Shown here: positions 1 to 7,582 of the stretch, piece after piece
How the letters are laid out: every line of letters starts with the position of its first letter
Numbering within the stretch: the first letter of the stretch is position 1
Source of the DNA: Tharpella sp964457755
Lineage (GTDB): Bacteria; Desulfobacterota; Anaeroferrophillalia; Anaeroferrophillales; Tharpellaceae
NCBI GenBank assembly: GCA_964457755.1
Contig: CAYWGC010000002.1
Location: 62,001-126,000, forward strand
DNA length: 64,000 nucleotides
Direction: 5' to 3'
Made by a program: the position numbers and the translations under genes
The notes under the pieces: model-generated
The model's database searches: none
The model's input: the letters and a program-made list of their open reading frames with translations, nothing else
What the model was told of the DNA's origin: nothing

Positions 1-49
1 GATCTTTTTTTTAGTCAAGTCCATTTAATGCCCCTCAGAAATCTCTTGT

Positions 50-2347
50 TTATGGTTTAAACTCTCTTTCTTCCAGGGATAAAAAAGTATTGCGGATGGC
101 CGCTTCAATATTTGTACAGCCTCTTTTGAAAGCAAATTGTTGGCCGATCAGGTAGACCTTTTTTTCGGCTCTGGTGATGGCGGTATAGAACCATTTATTG
201 TTGAGCATCATAAAGTGACTGTTGCTTAAAGGAATCGCGACAAATTTATACTGGCTGCCCTGGGCTTTATGCACGGTCAAACAGTAGGCGAGATCGATAA
301 TATCGCGAATTTGGTCGAAGTTGTAGCGAACCACCAGCGGGCCGGGATAGACAACATAAAAGAGTTCATTATAAAGGTCGATCTCCTTGATGATGCCAAC
401 GAAGCCGTTGAAAATGCGTTGTCGCCGCCAACCGTTTGCTTGTCTGGGGTTGAAGCCGGAATGGTAAGAAGCGCACTCCATATCTTTATTTTGCAGGTGG
501 ACGACCTTGTCATCAACCTTGAAAATTGTTCCGAAACGTTCCGTCTGGCAAATGCTTTGCGGATTGAAGATCGCTTGCAGTTGATGGTTTAAAACTTCCG
601 TTCCCAGTGGTCCCCGTCGGACCGGGGTTAAAACCTGAAAATCCCAGGTTGGAAATTTGAGGCGTTTGACAGCCTTTTCCGCCAACTCCAGAATCAACTG
701 GCGAATCCGCTCATTACACTCTCCCCGAATTTCCCGCAACTCTTTTTCCGGGAGCTCTTTTTTCAGTTGAAAGTAGTTGGGGATATCTTCACGCATGAAG
801 ATGAAGTCCTGGTAGTGGCGGTTGAAATCGGGCGGGATCTCGCCTTTGCGGATAATATTGGCAAAATGAACCAGGACCGAATCTTCACTCTGGCGGAAAA
901 TTTTGGTTAAAGAGGTGTGAGCCAGATATTTTTTATCAAGGATGTCGGCAAAAACATTGCCGGCGCCAATCGGCGGGAGCTGGGCCGGGTCGCCGACCAG
1001 GATGAAGATGCTTTTTTTGGCAACGGCCTGGGAGAGATGATAGAAGATCTGGCTGTTGACCATGCCAGCTTCATCTAAAAGGATAACTTTATAGGGTAGG
1101 GGGCGGTCCCGGTTAAACTCAAAACGGTTATCGCCCTGATACTTGAGCAGGGAGTGGATGGTGTAGGCCTGGTAGCCGCTGAGTTTGCGGATGCGGGCTG
1201 CGGCCATACCGGTAAAGGCGCAGCAGGTGATCTCTTTGCGCTCGCAAAAATGTTGGCTGAGAAAGTCGAGGAGGGTTTTGGCGATTGTTGATTTGCCGGT
1301 TCCAGCATAGCCTGAGAGCGCATAGAGGCGCCGCTGGCCGGTGCCGATCATGGTGATAATCTGACGTTGTTCCGGGGCCAGTGTAAAACCTAAACGCTGC
1401 TGCTTTTCGTCGATGAATTGGTTGACATCTTCAATCCTGGCTAACGGCGAGAAACGCTCTTTTGAGCGCTTGCGGAAAAAAGTTTCAAGAAAGCTCTCCA
1501 TGTAGTGGAAAGCTTTCAGGGCGATGCGTTGGTCGTGATCGATTACCAGCTTATCTCTCTCCTGCATCGATCTGATAACCTGTTCAAAGGTTGTCGTGGC
1601 AAGTCTTTTTTCATCATCATCGAGCAACTCTCTGAGTTGCAAGTGCAGGGTTTCCGGGGTCAGGTAGGTATGCCCATTTTGATCTCCAGCTTCAAGTAGT
1701 AGGTGCTGGACGGCGGCTTCAACCCGGTGGGCCGAGGCAAAGGGGATGCCCAATTTCTGGGCAATGGTATCGGCGGTTTTAAAGCCGATGCCGCGGATGT
1801 CGGTTAAAGAGTAAGGGTTATCGTGGATTTTTTTGCTGGCTTCATCGCCAAACGCATTAAAGATGCGCACCAGGAGGTTGGGCGTGATTCCGTGCGGCAG
1901 AAGGAATGTTGACAAGGCTCTTAAGTTTTTCTGTTTCTTCCAGGAGCTTTTGATCAGTTTTAGTTTTTTCTCTTTGATGCCTTTGAACTCAAGCAATTTC
2001 TCCGGCTCTTTTTCGAGAATTGAGAGCAGTTTTTTTTCGCCGTAATGATCAAGCAGGCGTTGTGCTAGCTTGTCGCCCAGGCCTTTGACAACTTTGGCGA
2101 GAAAGTAAAAAAGTTGGTTGGTGGTCAAACGGGCTGTAGTGAAAGCAAACTGCCGGCCAAATTTACTCATCTCCCATTGACCATCGAGTTCGAAATCACT
2201 GCCTTCAAGCTTGCCCCCATCCAGTGCCTCCGAAAGGTAGCCGACGGCTGTCACCAGGCGGCGTCCCGCTTCTCCTTTAAGAACGACATAGCCGTTATCA
2301 GAATTTACGTAGCTGGTTCTCTTAACCTTCAGGCTGATGGTTTCCAT
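50..2347 (-). CDS. recD2: RecD2-type ATP-dependent DNA helicase
   Basis: Superfamily 1B 5'-3' DNA helicase of the RecD2 (YrrC) family, which acts in DNA repair and replication-fork processing without RecBC. Seen: a 765-residue protein with an N-terminal OB/helix-hairpin-helix part (KGLGDKLAQRLL near 88-100, RGIGFKTADTIA near 186-197), Walker A GYAGTGKST near 346-354, DEAGM near 423 and a UvrD-like C-terminal motif LTVHKAQGSQ near 689-698. The long N-terminal extension separates RecD2 from the RecD subunit of RecBCD. No recB or recC is visible nearby. The start ATG is at 2347. The stop lies 49 bp from the window edge, so the left context is unknown. The family call is firm. Confidence 0.93.
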   Translation of the reverse strand: METISLKVKRTSYVNSDNGYVVLKGEAGRRLVTAVGYLSEALDGGKLEGSDFELDGQWEMSKFGRQFAFTTARLTTNQLFYFLAKVVKGLGDKLAQRLLDHYGEKKLLSILEKEPEKLLEFKGIKEKKLKLIKSSWKKQKNLRALSTFLLPHGITPNLLVRIFNAFGDEASKKIHDNPYSLTDIRGIGFKTADTIAQKLGIPFASAHRVEAAVQHLLLEAGDQNGHTYLTPETLHLQLRELLDDDEKRLATTTFEQVIRSMQERDKLVIDHDQRIALKAFHYMESFLETFFRKRSKERFSPLARIEDVNQFIDEKQQRLGFTLAPEQRQIITMIGTGQRRLYALSGYAGTGKSTIAKTLLDFLSQHFCERKEITCCAFTGMAAARIRKLSGYQAYTIHSLLKYQGDNRFEFNRDRPLPYKVILLDEAGMVNSQIFYHLSQAVAKKSIFILVGDPAQLPPIGAGNVFADILDKKYLAHTSLTKIFRQSEDSVLVHFANIIRKGEIPPDFNRHYQDFIFMREDIPNYFQLKKELPEKELREIRGECNERIRQLILELAEKAVKRLKFPTWDFQVLTPVRRGPLGTEVLNHQLQAIFNPQSICQTERFGTIFKVDDKVVHLQNKDMECASYHSGFNPRQANGWRRQRIFNGFVGIIKEIDLYNELFYVVYPGPLVVRYNFDQIRDIIDLAYCLTVHKAQGSQYKFVAIPLSNSHFMMLNNKWFYTAITRAEKKVYLIGQQFAFKRGCTNIEAAIRNTFLSLEEREFKP

Positions 2348-2778
2348 AATTATTTTTCATAAAGGGTGAGTTCAAATGGTTATCTATGATTATTGAGACC
2401 GTTTTACCTCAGTTGTCAGCGTTTTGGCAACTTTTAATCGAGAAGTTTGATACCAACTCTTAAATCGGGGAAAAGTAACCATTTATCGGTAAATTGCTTT
2501 AATTCATTTTTCTGATCTGATATAACACTATGCTATTTATTGTAAAACAAGTATGAAGTCGGTTTGCGTCACGGTTTTATCTCTGTGTCTCTGCGGGAAA
2601 ACGCTTTTTATCTCCCGCAAAGACGCAGAGGCGCAAAGAAAGGCAAAATCAAATCAGATCTTAATGTTATAGAATGAAAAAGCAGTGTTGATGTCGGTCT
2701 GAATATTGCTGTAACTGAATTCTTGAATTTTTATTAAATGGTATTTTTTATAGTGTAAGATTTAAGAGGGAAATTTAT
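2348..2778. other. Intergenic region between divergent recD2 and acyl-CoA ligase genes
   Basis: A 431-bp AT-rich gap between divergently transcribed genes. It must hold both promoters, but I cannot place either with confidence. The only clear structure is the imperfect inverted repeat at 2581-2630, listed separately. No coding frame with a plausible start was seen. Confidence 0.5.
2581..2630. repeat. Imperfect inverted repeat of the CTCTGCGTCT/AGACGCAGAG type
   Basis: Left arm 2581-2597 and right arm 2614-2630 are 17 nt each and pair with two mismatches around a 16-nt loop. The sequence (CTCTGTGTCTCTGCGGG and its near complement) is built of short CTCTG/CGCAGAG units. It resembles the other short-period intergenic hairpins at 4427, 23398 and 47903. 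Function is unknown. It could form an mRNA hairpin or be a mobile small repeat. Confidence 0.7.
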
Positions 2779-4344
2779 ATGCTGATTACCGAGATATTAG
2801 CCCGTAATGGGCGCATGTATGCTGACGAGACGGCCCTGATTGAAAGAGATCCTGAACATGATATGCGCCGCGAAATTAGTTGGTCTGAATTTGATCGGCA
2901 GGCCAACCAGATTGCCAATCTGCTACGCTCACGAGGGGTTGGCCCCGGGAGTCGGGTTGTTCATCTCCTTATGAACTCTCTGGAGTGGCTGCCTCTCTAT
3001 TTTGGGATTTTACGTAGTGGGGCCTGGGTTGTGCCTCTTAGTTTCCGTTTTGACAGTGAAAATATAAGACATTGTGTTGCGGTGGCTGAAGCTGACGTTA
3101 TTTTTTTCGGCCCTGAATTTTTTGACCGCGTGGCGGTTGTAAAAAGTCAAATGGATACGGTTAAGCACTTTTTTAGTCTCGGTTCCTGTACTTTGGAAGG
3201 TGTCGAGAACTATCTTGATCTTCTCGATAAATGCGAAAGCGAAGATCCGCAACTGGAATTTAAATCTGAAGATAGTGCAGCCCTCTATTTTACTTCGGGC
3301 ACAACCGGCATGCCTAAACCAATTTTGTTGACACATGGTAACCTGGAGTCGTCATGTATTGTCGAAAATCGTCACCACCTGCAGAATCATGATGATAATC
3401 TGATCCTGATTCCACCCCTTTACCATACAGGTGCTAAAATGCATTGGTTTGGCAATTTTATTGTTGGGGCCAAGGCAGTTATTTTAAAAGGGGCCAAACC
3501 TGAATGGATTTTGGATGCGGTGTCGGAAGAGAAGGGGACGATTGTCTGGCTTTTGGTTCCTTGGGCCCAAGATATTTTGACGGCGATTGAGGATGGTGTC
3601 GTTGATTTGGAAAAATATGAGATCAAACAGTGGCGCTTGATGCATATCGGAGCCCAGCCGGTACCGCCCAGCTTGGTGCGTGAGTGGTTGCAGGTCTTTC
3701 CCGACCAAGAATATGATACAAATTATGGTTTAAGCGAGTCGACCGGGCCTGGTTGTGTTCATTTGGGTATGGGTAACACTCATAAAGTTGGGGCCATCGG
3801 GATTCCCGGTTTTGATTGGGAGTGTCGAGTTGTGGATGCTCTGGGTAAACCTTTGCCGCAAGGCGAAAAGGGCGAGCTGGTCGTCAGGGGGCCTGGGGTT
3901 ATGCGTGAATATTTCAATAACCCGGATGAGACGGCTCGTGCACTAAGGGCTGGTTGGCTGCATACTGGCGATATCGCTCGTATCGATGAGGATGGCTTTA
4001 TCTTTCTCGTAGATCGCAAAAAAGATATTATTATTACCGGCGGAGAAAATATCTTTCCGGTTGAAATAGAGGATTTTTTACAGGGCCATAAAGATATTAA
4101 TGACGTTGCCGTGATTGGTTTGCCGGATGAACGTTTGGGTGAGTCTGTAGCCGCCATTATTGATCTCAAACCGGGTCGGCGCCTGCATGAAGATGATATG
4201 GAAACTTTTTGTCAGGATCTGCCCCGTTATAAGCGTCCGCGTCGCTTCTTTTTTGATGATGTTCCCCGTAATCCGACGGGCAAGATTGAAAAACCAAAAC
4301 TGCGGGAAAAATATGCTGGTCATAAGGAGATGTTTAAGTTATAG
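2779..4344 (+). CDS. AMP-binding acyl-CoA synthetase (class I adenylate-forming)
   Basis: Activates a carboxylic acid to its CoA thioester through an acyl-adenylate. Seen: 521 residues with the phosphate-binding loop TSGTTGMPK at about 172-180, the adenine-binding motif YGLSEST near 315, the TGDIARIDEDG and DRKKDIIITGGENIFP hinge near 397-425, and the catalytic lysine in NPTGKIEK near 502. The length fits medium- or long-chain acyl-CoA and related ligases; the substrate cannot be read from sequence. It stands alone between intergenic regions, with a hairpin repeat after the stop that may end its transcript. The start ATG at 2779 follows GAGGGA with good spacing. Confidence 0.88.
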   Translation: MLITEILARNGRMYADETALIERDPEHDMRREISWSEFDRQANQIANLLRSRGVGPGSRVVHLLMNSLEWLPLYFGILRSGAWVVPLSFRFDSENIRHCVAVAEADVIFFGPEFFDRVAVVKSQMDTVKHFFSLGSCTLEGVENYLDLLDKCESEDPQLEFKSEDSAALYFTSGTTGMPKPILLTHGNLESSCIVENRHHLQNHDDNLILIPPLYHTGAKMHWFGNFIVGAKAVILKGAKPEWILDAVSEEKGTIVWLLVPWAQDILTAIEDGVVDLEKYEIKQWRLMHIGAQPVPPSLVREWLQVFPDQEYDTNYGLSESTGPGCVHLGMGNTHKVGAIGIPGFDWECRVVDALGKPLPQGEKGELVVRGPGVMREYFNNPDETARALRAGWLHTGDIARIDEDGFIFLVDRKKDIIITGGENIFPVEIEDFLQGHKDINDVAVIGLPDERLGESVAAIIDLKPGRRLHEDDMETFCQDLPRYKRPRRFFFDDVPRNPTGKIEKPKLREKYAGHKEMFKL

Positions 4345-4426
4345 GTTGTGGCTGATTGTTTTTATTGCACCGTTGGAGTGCATACTCTGAAACTCTTGAG
4401 AGCGCAAAAAGGGCAAAACATCTTTT

Positions 4427-4482
4427 ACCACGAAGACACGAAGAGAGGTTTTTTAACTTCGTGATCTTCGTGTCTTCGTGGT
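4427..4482. repeat. Perfect 18-bp inverted repeat made of ACCACGAAGAC units
   Basis: Arms 4427-4444 and 4465-4482 are exact reverse complements (ACCACGAAGACACGAAGA) around a 20-nt loop. Each arm is itself a tandem of CACGAAGA. It lies 83 bp after the acyl-CoA ligase stop. It belongs to the family of short-period intergenic hairpins in this window. It could act as a terminator-like hairpin, but there is no clean T-tract. Confidence 0.8.
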
Positions 4483-4533
4483 GTATATTAGAGTAGCCGG
4501 TTTGATCTCAGATATGTCGGATTAGGAAAAGCT

Positions 4534-5187
4534 ATGTTATTATTTCGCAAAGAACAACGTGAGCATAACCTCTTGCAGCAGAGGATGACCAAGGTTAATA
4601 CGGCGGTAGCCAAACTCTTTGATGGCCCCACGATTGCGCGGGTTGGTAAAGAGCTCGGATTGATGGGCAAAGATAAAAAATTGAGATTGGAAAAAGGTGG
4701 TGACTCCTGTGCTTTAGTCGATCTTTTGATTTTCCGTGAATTGCTTGACGGTCGCTCGCCGACTGAGGTCTACCTTGAGCAACAGAATGATGAATTCTTT
4801 CCAGCTCTCCAGCGTGAGCTTCTGGAAGCCTATTTAAAAGAGACCCGGTTTTCCCTTTTTCAAATGACAGCCCGTCGTGAGCGCCGTTTTCTCGACCTTA
4901 AACCCCTGTTGCCGGATGGCGAACCGATTGTTTTGGATGATGCGGTTCTGGCGCGGCTTGCTGATGATGATTGGGTCTTAGCCGGGCGTTTCTTGCCCTG
5001 GAAGGGGCATTGGATTCATGCAGATCTTATTTATGCTTTTGACTATAGTGCCGTTGATAAAATATTTTTTGAATTTGAGAAAATAGATTCTCTAACCGGT
5101 CAACCTTTTCTTGCTAACCCCGATCGTTATCCCCATTTCTTTTTTCGGATTTATCGTGAATTTGGTATTCCTTTAGGCAATCGTTGA
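4534..5187 (+). CDS. Conserved hypothetical protein, 217 residues
   Basis: Not recognised. The protein is soluble, rich in charged residues, with no signal peptide, transmembrane segment or Cys cluster. It begins MLLFRKEQREHNLLQ and has helical N-terminal segments (about 1-45), then an acidic middle with LDGRSPTEVYLEQQND near 70. The C-terminal third is aromatic-rich (GHWIHADLIYAFDY, HFFFRIYREFGIPL). Start ATG at 4534 and stop at 5187; codon use matches the neighbours. It precedes CIRCE-rpoH by 80 bp, and rpoH has its own promoter, so the two are probably not co-transcribed from here alone. I assign no function. Confidence 0.7.
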   Translation: MLLFRKEQREHNLLQQRMTKVNTAVAKLFDGPTIARVGKELGLMGKDKKLRLEKGGDSCALVDLLIFRELLDGRSPTEVYLEQQNDEFFPALQRELLEAYLKETRFSLFQMTARRERRFLDLKPLLPDGEPIVLDDAVLARLADDDWVLAGRFLPWKGHWIHADLIYAFDYSAVDKIFFEFEKIDSLTGQPFLANPDRYPHFFFRIYREFGIPLGNR

Positions 5188-5241
5188 TGCCCTACACCTT
5201 GATTAACTCCTTCTAATTATAAAGAATTATAGAGATTTTTC

Positions 5242-5269
5242 TTGCATTGTCTGACTTTTTTGTTATATT
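5242..5269 (+). promoter_or_regulatory. Sigma-70-type promoter of rpoH
   Basis: TTGCAT at 5242-5247 and TATATT at 5264-5269 are separated by 16 bp, a good vegetative -35/-10 pair. The -10 runs into the CIRCE operator that starts at 5268, so bound repressor would block transcription initiation. Inferred from sequence only. Confidence 0.65.
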
Positions 5270-5294
5270 AGCACTCTGCACGGTAGAGTGCTAA
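5268..5294 (+). promoter_or_regulatory. CIRCE operator (HrcA-binding site) upstream of rpoH
   Basis: A perfect TTAGCACTC-N9-GAGTGCTAA inverted repeat, identical to the CIRCE consensus, with the canonical 9-nt spacer. It overlaps the -10 of the predicted promoter and ends 21 nt before the rpoH start. CIRCE is the known operator of the heat-shock repressor HrcA, usually found at groESL and dnaK. Its placement here implies that HrcA represses the sigma-32 gene. hrcA itself is not in the window. Confidence 0.95.
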
Positions 5295-5315
5295 TAATCA
5301 TGGAGGTCGATGATA

Positions 5316-6173
5316 ATGGAAAAATCATTAGCTTTAGTTACTACTGACTCTTTTTCGAGCTATATAGCTGAAATTAATCGTATCCCTTTGCTGACTCCAG
5401 AAGAGGAAGTCGAGCTGGCTCAGCGTTATAAAGAAAAGAATGAGCTTGCCGATGCTCATCATCTGGTAACCGCGAATCTGCGTTTTGTCGTTAAGATTGC
5501 CGGTGAATACCGGGGCTATCGGATGCGCATGATGGATCTTGTTCAGGAAGGCAATATGGGCCTGATGCGGGCCGTCAAAAAATTTGATCCGGATCGTGGT
5601 TATCGTTTAATCTCCTACGCGGTCTGGTGGATTCGCGCCTACATTCAAGATTATATTATTCGTACTTGGAGTTTGGTTAAAGTCGGCACCACTCAATTGC
5701 AAAAGAAGCTTTTTTTCAAGCTTGGTAAGGTGCGGGGTTTTCTCGAAGGGGATGCGCTTGATACCGCCGAAATTAATGCTTTGAGCGACAGCTCTGCTGA
5801 TGATGCCAAGGTCAGAGATTTTTGCCAGCGTCTTAACGCTCGCGATTTTTCACTTGATCGTTCAATCACCGACAGTGATACAACTTATCTCGATCTTCTG
5901 GCTGATGAGAGAGATAGTCAGGAGACCTTATTGCTGGCTCGTGAAACTGAAGATAATCGACGCTTGATGATCGATAAAGCCTTAAAAAACTTGACTCCTC
6001 GTGAGCAGGAGGTTATCACCGGTCGCTTTTTTGCAGGCGTCTCCAAGACCCTGCAGGATGTCGGCGACGAACTCGGCATTACCCGGGAACGGGTGCGCCA
6101 GTTAGAGAGTAATGCCTTAAAGAAACTTCACAAGATTCTTGGGGTTGATGTAGAGATGCTGGTGGCAACTTAA
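5316..6173 (+). CDS. rpoH: RNA polymerase heat-shock sigma factor RpoH (sigma-32)
   Basis: Directs RNA polymerase to heat-shock promoters. Seen: sigma-70 region 2 with LVQEGNMGLMRAVKKFDP and SYAVWWIRAYIQDYI, the RpoH-box-like QKKLFFKL just after it, and a region 4 helix-turn-helix TLQDVGDELGITRERVRQLE near the C terminus. At 285 residues it has the usual length of sigma-32. An upstream in-frame ATG at 5310 is only 3 nt from the GGAGG at 5302-5306. The ATG at 5316 has 9-nt spacing and is preferred. The CIRCE operator and promoter directly upstream indicate HrcA control. A strong hairpin terminator at 6371 lies about 200 bp downstream. Confidence 0.95.
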   Translation: MEKSLALVTTDSFSSYIAEINRIPLLTPEEEVELAQRYKEKNELADAHHLVTANLRFVVKIAGEYRGYRMRMMDLVQEGNMGLMRAVKKFDPDRGYRLISYAVWWIRAYIQDYIIRTWSLVKVGTTQLQKKLFFKLGKVRGFLEGDALDTAEINALSDSSADDAKVRDFCQRLNARDFSLDRSITDSDTTYLDLLADERDSQETLLLARETEDNRRLMIDKALKNLTPREQEVITGRFFAGVSKTLQDVGDELGITRERVRQLESNALKKLHKILGVDVEMLVAT

Positions 6174-6220
6174 CCGGCTCCCATTTTTGTGAAGTTTCTG
6201 TTTAGGGTTACTTTGATTTG

Positions 6221-6345
6221 CCGGGATTGGGGTCATTGCTGGTACAAGGTGCGGCAGCACCCCAGGCTTCGCTGTGAGCTTGGCGAGGAAGCACTCTTGG
6301 GGTGTGATGAGGGCGAAGCAAAGTTTGCGCCCATTCTCTGTTACT
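6221..6345. repeat. Dispersed intergenic repeat, copy A
   Basis: This stretch shares segments with two other intergenic regions. GAGGAAGCACTCTTGGGGTG at 6285-6304 matches 43559-43578 with two differences. CCGGGATTGGG recurs at 43522. GAGGGCGAAGCAAAGTT at 6309-6325 is identical to 16015-16031. A long open frame crosses it but has no start signal or family. It reads as a degenerate non-coding repeat rather than a gene. Confidence 0.55.
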
Positions 6346-6370
6346 TTAACAAAGTCGTAAAATATAAAAA

Positions 6371-6408
6371 AAAGAGGTGCCGGTTAGACCGGTACCTCTT
6401 TTTTTTTC
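6371..6408. terminator. Bidirectional Rho-independent terminator
   Basis: AAAGAGGTGCCGG at 6371-6383 pairs with CCGGTACCTCTTT at 6389-6401 (one G-T pair) around the loop TTAGA. A T-run follows on the plus strand and an A-run precedes it, so it works in both directions. It serves the convergent rpoH (plus) and PEP-CTERM protein (minus) genes. Confidence 0.9.
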
Positions 6409-6427
6409 TGGGTTTATTTGGAGATCA

Positions 6428-7177
6428 CTATTTACGCCTTCTACGCACACCGATCAAGCCAGCTAATCCGGAGCCTAAGAGCCAGATTGCACCGGGGATG
6501 GGGACGTTGGGGGTGTCTCTGTTGGTTCTTCCCATTAGATTGTCATTTCCACATTCCATTGTGAAATGGGCCACGAAGCTGGTTCCGAGAGTGAGGTCGG
6601 AAAGGTCAAGAGCAATAGCATTGTGAGATCCGCCGGTAGCAACTCCAGCAAGGTCATCACTGAAGAACTCAGTATATTCAGAGCCGAGAGTTCCTGTTGC
6701 AGTTGAGCCGCTTGCGTACTGCCATGGATTTGAAGCCGGGAAATAGGTTGTGCTAGTGAGGCCATTGCCTATGCTTAAACCGGAAACATCATACCAAGTG
6801 GCTGAGCCTGTGTTGTTGAAGGCAACCGCATAATCCCAAGTGCCGTCGCTGCCGGCATCAAGGAAAACGTGGCCGGGGGCGATATTATCCTCTCCGCTAA
6901 TTAGATCGTAGCCACCAATCATAGTCAAAGTCTGGGTTTCATTTTTCCAGAAAAATGCTTCCATGTCCCATGTTTGGGTTGCCACAGCTCTATATTGATC
7001 ACTGTATTCAACTTCATTATCTTCTTGGTTACCAAACCAATCACTAGTACCATTTCCGACACCATCGAGCATTGTGATATTTGATCCGATAGCAGTGTAA
7101 TCGTATGCCATTGCGCTCATCGCCGAACAGAAAACCATGCCCAGTAATATCAATCCTGTCAATAAACTCTTTCTCAT
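6428..7177 (-). CDS. PEP-CTERM sorting-domain protein (secreted, exosortase substrate)
   Basis: A predicted secreted surface or matrix protein. Seen: an N-terminal signal peptide (MRKSLLTGLILLGMVFCSAMSAMA), about 195 residues of a Ser/Thr/Asn/Gly-rich low-Cys body with alternating beta-like stretches, and a C-terminal tripartite tail VPIPGAIWLLGSGLAGLIG then RRRRK. This is the VP.PGA variant of the PEP-CTERM signal, cleaved by exosortase (EpsH/XrtA). The body is not recognised. Known: such proteins are often unlinked to exosortase and exopolysaccharide genes, and no exosortase is visible here. The start ATG at 7177 follows GGGGAAG. It shares the bidirectional terminator with rpoH. Confidence 0.85.
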   Translation of the reverse strand: MRKSLLTGLILLGMVFCSAMSAMAYDYTAIGSNITMLDGVGNGTSDWFGNQEDNEVEYSDQYRAVATQTWDMEAFFWKNETQTLTMIGGYDLISGEDNIAPGHVFLDAGSDGTWDYAVAFNNTGSATWYDVSGLSIGNGLTSTTYFPASNPWQYASGSTATGTLGSEYTEFFSDDLAGVATGGSHNAIALDLSDLTLGTSFVAHFTMECGNDNLMGRTNRDTPNVPIPGAIWLLGSGLAGLIGVRRRRK

Positions 7178-7400
7178 TTCATCTTCCCCTTTGTTGGTGG
7201 ATGTTACAAGCCATGTTAATATGTAATTGAATGATTTTTTATTTCATTTGGATAGTCATAATTTAACATAAGGCCACCCCCCTGTATATCGGCCGAAAGT
7301 ATGAAATTTAAAAATATTATCTCTTTTTTTCTATCGATATTGGCTATTATGTAATACTTTAGTATGATAGAGTGTGGGGTAGATGGGCATTTGATATTAT

Positions 7401-7421
7401 CCATACATATCTATTGTATGG
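7401..7421. promoter_or_regulatory. Inverted repeat CCATACA-N7-TGTATGG, possible operator
   Basis: A perfect 7-bp dyad with a 7-nt spacer, sized for a dimeric regulator. It is 224 bp from the PEP-CTERM start and 162 bp from the downstream start. It may also be chance in AT-rich DNA. Confidence 0.3.
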
Positions 7422-7530
7422 AAGTTTTTATGCTGAATTGTTTTTATTGCTAGTTTACTTGACGGGGGTGAGTTTTGCATGTAGATTGATGGAGTTAGGT
7501 TGGCATAAATTACGAAATATTGATTCCTAA

Positions 7531-7580
7531 TTAATTCGTAATTTTCAATTCTAAATTCTCAATTCATAATTCGTAATTAA
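7531..7580. repeat. AATTC-unit short-period repeat abutting a start codon
   Basis: Fifty bases built of about 9-nt AATTC-containing units. Its two ends, TTAATTCGTAATT (7531-7543) and AATTCGTAATTAA (7568-7580), mirror each other. It ends 2 nt before the ATG at 7583 and leaves no Shine-Dalgarno sequence for that gene. Similar AATTC repeats are common in intergenic DNA of other bacteria, but their function is unknown. Confidence 0.7.
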
Positions 7581-7582
7581 TC

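Larger units (their letters stand above)
7178..7582. other. AT-rich divergent intergenic region
   Basis: A 405-bp gap between the divergent PEP-CTERM and acyl-CoA synthetase/GNAT genes. It contains a perfect inverted repeat CCATACA-N7-TGTATGG at 7401-7421 and the AATTC-unit repeat at 7531-7580. Small frames inside lack start signals. No firm promoter could be placed. Confidence 0.5.

Noticed and set aside
2577..2640. Short-period repeats considered as a CRISPR array (also 4427, 21936, 23398, 47903)
   Set aside because: Units are 9-13 nt with no unique spacers of regular length and no cas genes.
6189..6626. Open frame of 145 codons on the plus strand after rpoH
   Set aside because: It runs through the dispersed repeat, the bidirectional terminator and into the antisense of the PEP-CTERM gene; no start signal or family.
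7464..7480. Possible sigma-54 promoter GGGGGTGAGTTTTGCA on the plus strand
   Set aside because: The -12 TTGCA and GG spacing fit, but the -24 element is poor (four mismatches) and no activator is near.
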